From assembly GCA_017504065.1 (NCBI GenBank), contig JAFVRU010000029.1:1-9930 (forward strand): a stretch of 9,930 bases of DNA, given 5' to 3'. A program made the position numbers and the translations under genes. The notes under the pieces were generated by a model, which was given only the letters and a program-made list of their open reading frames with translations, was not told the origin of the DNA and ran no database searches. Source of the stretch: Clostridia bacterium (GTDB lineage: Bacteria > Bacillota > Clostridia > Christensenellales > Borkfalkiaceae). Below are positions 6,990 through 9,930 of this stretch, piece by piece; within the stretch, counting starts at the first letter, position 1, and every line of letters begins with the position of its first letter.

Positions 6990-7706
6990 ATGCTATTGAA
7001 TTTGAATGCCAGCTTTTGGCAAAATATTGCGAAAATTTTTAAGTCGAAAGAATATATAGACATGCTCTTTGAAGGGCTTGGCTGTACGTTACTCATTTCT
7101 TTCGGCGCGGCGGTCGTTGGGGTTTTGCTCGGGACTTTGGTGGCGATCGTGAAGATTGTTCCGTCCAAAAATCCGTTGATGAAGATACTCAACGCAATTT
7201 GCGACGTATATACTACCGTCATTCGCGGAACGCCTATGGCGTTGCAACTGTTCATCATGGCGTTCGTGATTTTTGCAATTCGCGGATTCCCGATGGAAAT
7301 TGTCGCGATTCTTGCATTCGGAATCAATTCCGGCGCGTACGTATCGGAATCTATTCGCGCGGGGATTCTCTCCGTGGATATCGGGCAAACGGAAGCGGGT
7401 AGGGCGCTTGGGTTGCCGTATTCCAAAACGATTTTTAAGATCGTCATTCCGCAAGCCATTAAAAACGTAATTCCTGCAATCGGCAACGAATTGATTGCTT
7501 TGATTAAGGAAACGTCGATCGTATCCATGGTTGGCGGATTGTACGATTTGACGTTGGTGGCGAAAATTCTCGGCGGCGGGGATAAGCTTGCGAACTTTTT
7601 AGCGCCGATGACAGTCGTCGCGTTATTCTATTTGGCAATCGTGTATTTGCTCACGTTTGTAATAAAACTGATTGAAAGGAGATTGAGAGCAAGTGATAAG
7701 CGTTAA
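6990..7706 (+). CDS. Polar amino-acid ABC transporter permease (HisM/GlnP family)
   Basis: This 238-residue inner-membrane subunit forms the translocation path of the importer, probably as a homodimer since only one permease gene is present. Hydrophobic segments lie roughly at 31-55, 84-98, 102-118 and 206-226, with further membrane-associated stretches between. The cytoplasmic EAA loop that contacts the ATPase is clear: EAGRALGLPYSKTIFKIVIP at 135-154. IRGTPMALQLF (78-88) is typical of the polar amino-acid permease family. An in-frame TTG at 6960 would lie inside the upstream hairpin. The ATG at 6990 is chosen because AAAAGGA at 6978-6984 ends five bases before it. The 3' end overlaps the ATPase gene by 14 bases. 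Confidence 0.91.
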   Translation: MLLNLNASFWQNIAKIFKSKEYIDMLFEGLGCTLLISFGAAVVGVLLGTLVAIVKIVPSKNPLMKILNAICDVYTTVIRGTPMALQLFIMAFVIFAIRGFPMEIVAILAFGINSGAYVSESIRAGILSVDIGQTEAGRALGLPYSKTIFKIVIPQAIKNVIPAIGNELIALIKETSIVSMVGGLYDLTLVAKILGGGDKLANFLAPMTVVALFYLAIVYLLTFVIKLIERRLRASDKR

Positions 7707-8478
7707 AAACGTATATAAAAGTTTTGGCGATTTGAACGTTTTAAACGGCGTATCGCTGGATATTCAACAGGGTGAAAAAGTCGTAATTATCGGACCGTCG
7801 GGTTCGGGTAAATCTACGTTGCTCCGTTGCATGAATTTGTTGGAGATTCCCGAAAAAGGGGAAGTTTGGCTGGAAGATCAGATTCTTACCGCAGTAGACC
7901 CCGCTTTGCATGAAAATATGCAGACGAAAGCGGATCGGAAAGCCTTTGAAAAGCAATATCGGATCAACATTAACGCAGGTCGCGCGAAAATGGGTATGGT
8001 GTTTCAACACTTTAACCTGTTTAATAATTTGACGGTTATGGGCAATATGATTCTTGCGCCCGTGGAGCTCAAATTAAAGACCAAAGAACAGGCGATTCAG
8101 GACGCGGAAGCGTTGTTGACTCGGATTGGGTTGCTCGATAAAAAAGACGTCTATCCCGCGACGTTGTCGGGCGGGCAGAAGCAACGGATTGCGATAGCAA
8201 GAGCTTTGAATATGGACCCCAAAGCGCTGCTGTTTGACGAGCCGACTTCGGCGTTAGACCCCGAAATGGTTGGGGAAGTGTTGGAGCTCATGAGAGATCT
8301 GGCAAACGACGGAATTACAATGGTCATTGTAACGCACGAAATCGGGTTTGCGAAAGAGATCGCAAACCGCGTCATCTTCATTGACGAAGGCGTGATCAAA
8401 GAAGAAAATACTCCGCAAGAGTTCTTCTCCAATCCCAAAGACGCGCGTTTAAAGGAATTTTTAGCGAAAGTATTATAA
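7693..8478 (+). CDS. Polar amino-acid ABC transporter ATP-binding protein (HisP/GlnQ family)
   Basis: This 261-residue cytoplasmic ATPase powers the importer. All nucleotide-binding motifs are intact: Walker A GPSGSGKS (34-41), Q-loop Q105 in GMVFQHFNLF, signature LSGGQ (158-162), Walker B ALLFDEP (178-184), D-loop SALD (186-189) and H-loop H215. It is about 20 residues longer than GlnQ-type proteins because of an insert at roughly 66-97, rich in Lys, Arg and Asn, like the insert seen in HisP. The start is GTG at 7693, 11 bases after AAGGAG (7676-7681), within the last codons of the permease gene. The overlap suggests coupled translation. An intrinsic terminator follows. The best-supported substrate class is a polar amino acid; the specific one is unknown. 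Confidence 0.93.
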   Translation: MISVKNVYKSFGDLNVLNGVSLDIQQGEKVVIIGPSGSGKSTLLRCMNLLEIPEKGEVWLEDQILTAVDPALHENMQTKADRKAFEKQYRININAGRAKMGMVFQHFNLFNNLTVMGNMILAPVELKLKTKEQAIQDAEALLTRIGLLDKKDVYPATLSGGQKQRIAIARALNMDPKALLFDEPTSALDPEMVGEVLELMRDLANDGITMVIVTHEIGFAKEIANRVIFIDEGVIKEENTPQEFFSNPKDARLKEFLAKVL

Positions 8479-8485
8479 AGGATCG

Positions 8486-8527
8486 ACTCCGCGGTTGTAA
8501 TTTTACGCTCGCGGAGTTATTTTTTTT
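8486..8527 (+). terminator. Intrinsic terminator of the ABC operon
   Basis: ACTCCGCG (8486-8493) pairs perfectly with CGCGGAGT (8510-8517) around a 16-base loop that may hold a small inner GTA/TAC pairing. The following T-rich tract reaches 8527. It starts eight bases after the ATPase stop. Confidence 0.88.
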
Positions 8528-8538
8528 CTGGGATACGC

Positions 8539-8568
8539 TTGCGTTCTTGAAAATATTTATGCTATAAT
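8539..8568 (+). promoter_or_regulatory. Extended -10 promoter for the metallophosphoesterase gene
   Basis: TGCTATAAT at 8560-8568 is a perfect extended -10 (TGn plus TATAAT). The best-spaced -35 is the weak TTGCGT at 8539-8544 (18-base spacer). The better-looking TTGAAA at 8547-8552 is only 10 bases from the -10 and is unlikely to function as its -35. It lies just past the preceding terminator, so the downstream gene is expressed on its own. Confidence 0.65.
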
Positions 8569-8602
8569 ACTATCAATAAGAGTAAAAGGAGTAGCGATTG
8601 CC

Positions 8603-9685
8603 ATGGACAAATTCTCGTTGGTGGATTTTTTAGTGGAAATTCCCGAAGGAAAAACGCCGATTGTTTTACAGCTTTCCGATCCGCAGATCGTAGACTCGTC
8701 GCAGGACGAACAGGGGCGGTTGCAGCCGGGGGAAGCTCCGTATTGGGCGAAAGGGAAGCAGGAAGCGCGTTGCTACGGCTATATCCGTGAGATGATAGAA
8801 AATACCAAGCCGGATTTTATTTTGATTGCAGGCGACGTAGTTTACGGCGCGTTCGATCACGACGGAACGTGTTTGCAAAGCTTTGTCGAGTTTATGGAAA
8901 CGTTTGAAATTCCTTGGGCCCCCGTGCTTGGGAATCATGAAACGGAGAGTCGTATGGGCGTAGATTGGCAATGCGCGCAGTTTGAAAAGACGAAATATTG
9001 CCTGTTTAAACAACGTTCGTTTACGGGGAACGGGAATTATAGCGTCGGTGTAAAACAGGGTGAGAACTTGCTGCACGCATTTTATATGATGGATTCCAAT
9101 TCCGGCTGTCCGAGCGAGAATTCTCTTGTCAATGGACATTCCAAACACCCTGCAGGGTTTGGGGAAGATCAAATTGCTTGGTATACGGAATCGATTCAAG
9201 CAATAAAATCGGTGTCGCCGACGACGGGAATCACGTTCACGTTCCATATTCCGATTTATGCGTTTGAAAAAGCGTATGCGAAATACGGGTATGTGCGTAG
9301 TGATTCGACGAGCTGCCCAATCGATATCGACCAAAGAGCGGAGAGATCGGCTGCAGATTTTGGATATATTTTACACCCGTTTGGAGTTTGGGATACTGAC
9401 GAAAGAGTTTGGAACGGTTTGAAGTCGTTGGGTGTGGAGTGTATTTGCGTTGGGCACGATCACGAAGTTTGCGCGAGCGTTGTATATGAAGGCGTACGGT
9501 TGCAATTCGGGTTGAAATCTTCTACGTACGACAGCAACTTGTATGAAACGCCGAGTGGTGAAAGAGTTATGAGTTGGTCGCCTGCAGGGAAGCCGATTAT
9601 TGGTGGAACGGTGATGGAGCTTTCGTCTAACGGCTCGATTGCAAAAGCTTATCATTATTATTGTAAAAACGTACAGTTTGAATAA
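8603..9685 (+). CDS. Calcineurin-like metallophosphoesterase
   Basis: This 360-residue protein has the two-metal phosphoesterase fold. Metal-binding motifs in order are SDPQ (25-28, D26), GDVV (77-80, D77), GNHE (110-113, N111 and H112), H215 in FTFHIP, and GHDH (284-287, H285 and H287). The first motif is D-x-Q rather than the common D-x-H. No signal peptide or membrane segment is seen, so it is probably cytoplasmic, unlike the many secreted relatives. Overall layout resembles Dcr2/purple-acid-phosphatase-like bacterial proteins, but the substrate (phosphoprotein, nucleotide or other phosphoester) cannot be told from sequence. AAAGGAG at 8585-8591 lies 11 bases before the ATG. The gene stands alone between its own promoter and terminator, with no evident link to uronate catabolism or the transporter. 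Confidence 0.85.
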   Translation: MDKFSLVDFLVEIPEGKTPIVLQLSDPQIVDSSQDEQGRLQPGEAPYWAKGKQEARCYGYIREMIENTKPDFILIAGDVVYGAFDHDGTCLQSFVEFMETFEIPWAPVLGNHETESRMGVDWQCAQFEKTKYCLFKQRSFTGNGNYSVGVKQGENLLHAFYMMDSNSGCPSENSLVNGHSKHPAGFGEDQIAWYTESIQAIKSVSPTTGITFTFHIPIYAFEKAYAKYGYVRSDSTSCPIDIDQRAERSAADFGYILHPFGVWDTDERVWNGLKSLGVECICVGHDHEVCASVVYEGVRLQFGLKSSTYDSNLYETPSGERVMSWSPAGKPIIGGTVMELSSNGSIAKAYHYYCKNVQFE

Positions 9686-9687
9686 AG

Positions 9688-9720
9688 AAAAACACGCCGA
9701 TCGATCGGCGTGTTTTTTTT
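9688..9720. terminator. Perfect palindromic (bidirectional-type) intrinsic terminator
   Basis: Positions 9691-9714 are an exact 24-base palindrome centred between 9702 and 9703, reading AACACGCCGATC and its complement, and A/T flanks extend the pairing. The T-run through 9720 makes it a strong terminator on the + strand. The shorter A-run on the left would give a T-tract on the minus strand, so it may also stop transcription arriving from the right. It begins three bases after the metallophosphoesterase stop. Confidence 0.9.
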
Positions 9721-9875
9721 GTGGAGTGAGCTATAATGGGAGCGTCGCTCGCAACGAGTTTTGCGGAAAGAATATAAACCAGTCGTTTTTACTCGCTCGC
9801 GCGAACCGCTGACAATTTAGCGTTCGAGCGTTACTATCGCCTGCGTGGTGGAGTAAGAGCAACCTAAATCGAACC
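9721..9875. other. Intergenic stretch without a recognisable gene
   Basis: No coding region with support was found on either strand. The stretch is richer in CG dinucleotides than the other intergenic gaps. It contains the octamer TCGCTCGC twice (9745-9752 and 9793-9800), a near-palindrome CGTTCGAGCG at 9821-9830, and the near-identical decamers GTGGAGTGAG (9721-9730) and GTGGAGTAAG (9848-9857). A 13-codon frame (9736-9777) follows a GGAG but has no other support. I cannot assign a function. Confidence 0.5.
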
Positions 9876-9909
9876 AAAAAGAAAAACGGTTGAATTTTAT
9901 ATTCAACCG
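9876..9909 (-). terminator. Terminator for a convergent minus-strand gene beyond the right edge
   Basis: CGGTTGAAT (9887-9895) and ATTCAACCG (9901-9909) pair perfectly over nine bases around a 5-base loop. The A-rich run at 9876-9886 becomes TTTTTCTTTTT on the minus strand, directly after the hairpin. The + strand side lacks a comparable T-tract, so the minus orientation is preferred. A minus-strand TAA at 9921-9923 could be the stop of the gene it serves. Confidence 0.75.
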
Positions 9910-9930
9910 CCTCTTTTGATTTAGAATAAC

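Noticed and set aside
9691..9714. The 24-base palindrome considered as a recombination or operator site.
   Set aside because: A T-run directly follows and it begins a few bases after a stop codon, so a terminator explains it fully.
9736..9777. Thirteen-codon frame (MGASLATSFAERI) preceded by GGAG at 9723-9726.
   Set aside because: It is too short and directly follows a strong terminator. The TATAAT overlapping its start lacks a -35, and nothing else supports expression.
1..9930. CRISPR arrays, tRNA or rRNA genes, insertion sequences, phage or defence genes.
   Set aside because: No regularly spaced repeats, tRNA-like cloverleaf, rRNA segment, transposase or integrase sequence was seen on either strand.

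Overview
The window reads as chromosomal DNA from a low-to-mid GC, Gram-positive-type bacterium, most likely an uncultured gut member of the Clostridia. The evidence is the strong AAGGAG-type ribosome binding sites, clean sigma-A promoters (TTGAAA/TTGACA with TATAAT), intrinsic terminators with T-tracts, a lipoprotein-type solute-binding protein, and a uronic-acid catabolic gene set. This placement is inferred from style, not from a marker gene. All nine genes lie on the + strand and are tightly packed.

Positions 1-5990 hold a complete D-galacturonate catabolic cluster in two transcription units. The first is uxaB (tagaturonate reductase) and uxaA (altronate dehydratase), joined by an ATGA overlap, behind a near-perfect promoter at 50-78. 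The second is uxaC (uronate isomerase), eda (KDPG aldolase) and kdgK (KDG kinase). It has its own promoter at 2890-2918, and an intrinsic terminator at 5948-5990 closes it. In metabolic order, UxaC makes tagaturonate, UxaB altronate, UxaA 2-keto-3-deoxygluconate (KDG), KdgK KDPG, and Eda pyruvate plus glyceraldehyde-3-phosphate. No uronate transporter, pectinase or regulator is in the window, and no fructuronate/mannonate branch (uxuA/uxuB) is seen.

Positions 6016-8527 hold a polar amino-acid ABC importer operon: promoter, lipoprotein substrate-binding protein, intercistronic hairpin, permease, overlapping ATPase, terminator. The hairpin between the binding-protein and permease genes probably sets their stoichiometry.

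Positions 8539-9720 hold a single-gene unit for a calcineurin-like metallophosphoesterase without a signal peptide. It has an extended -10 promoter and ends at a long perfect palindromic terminator. From 9721 to the end no convincing gene is seen. A terminator-like hairpin near the end (9876-9909) is oriented for a gene coming from the right on the minus strand.

I find no undescribed system here. The points worth checking are modest: the split promoter layout, a short aldolase, the intercistronic hairpin, extra cysteines in the binding protein, a palindrome upstream of its promoter, a metallophosphoesterase with Gln in place of the first-motif His, and the unexplained right-end intergenic stretch.
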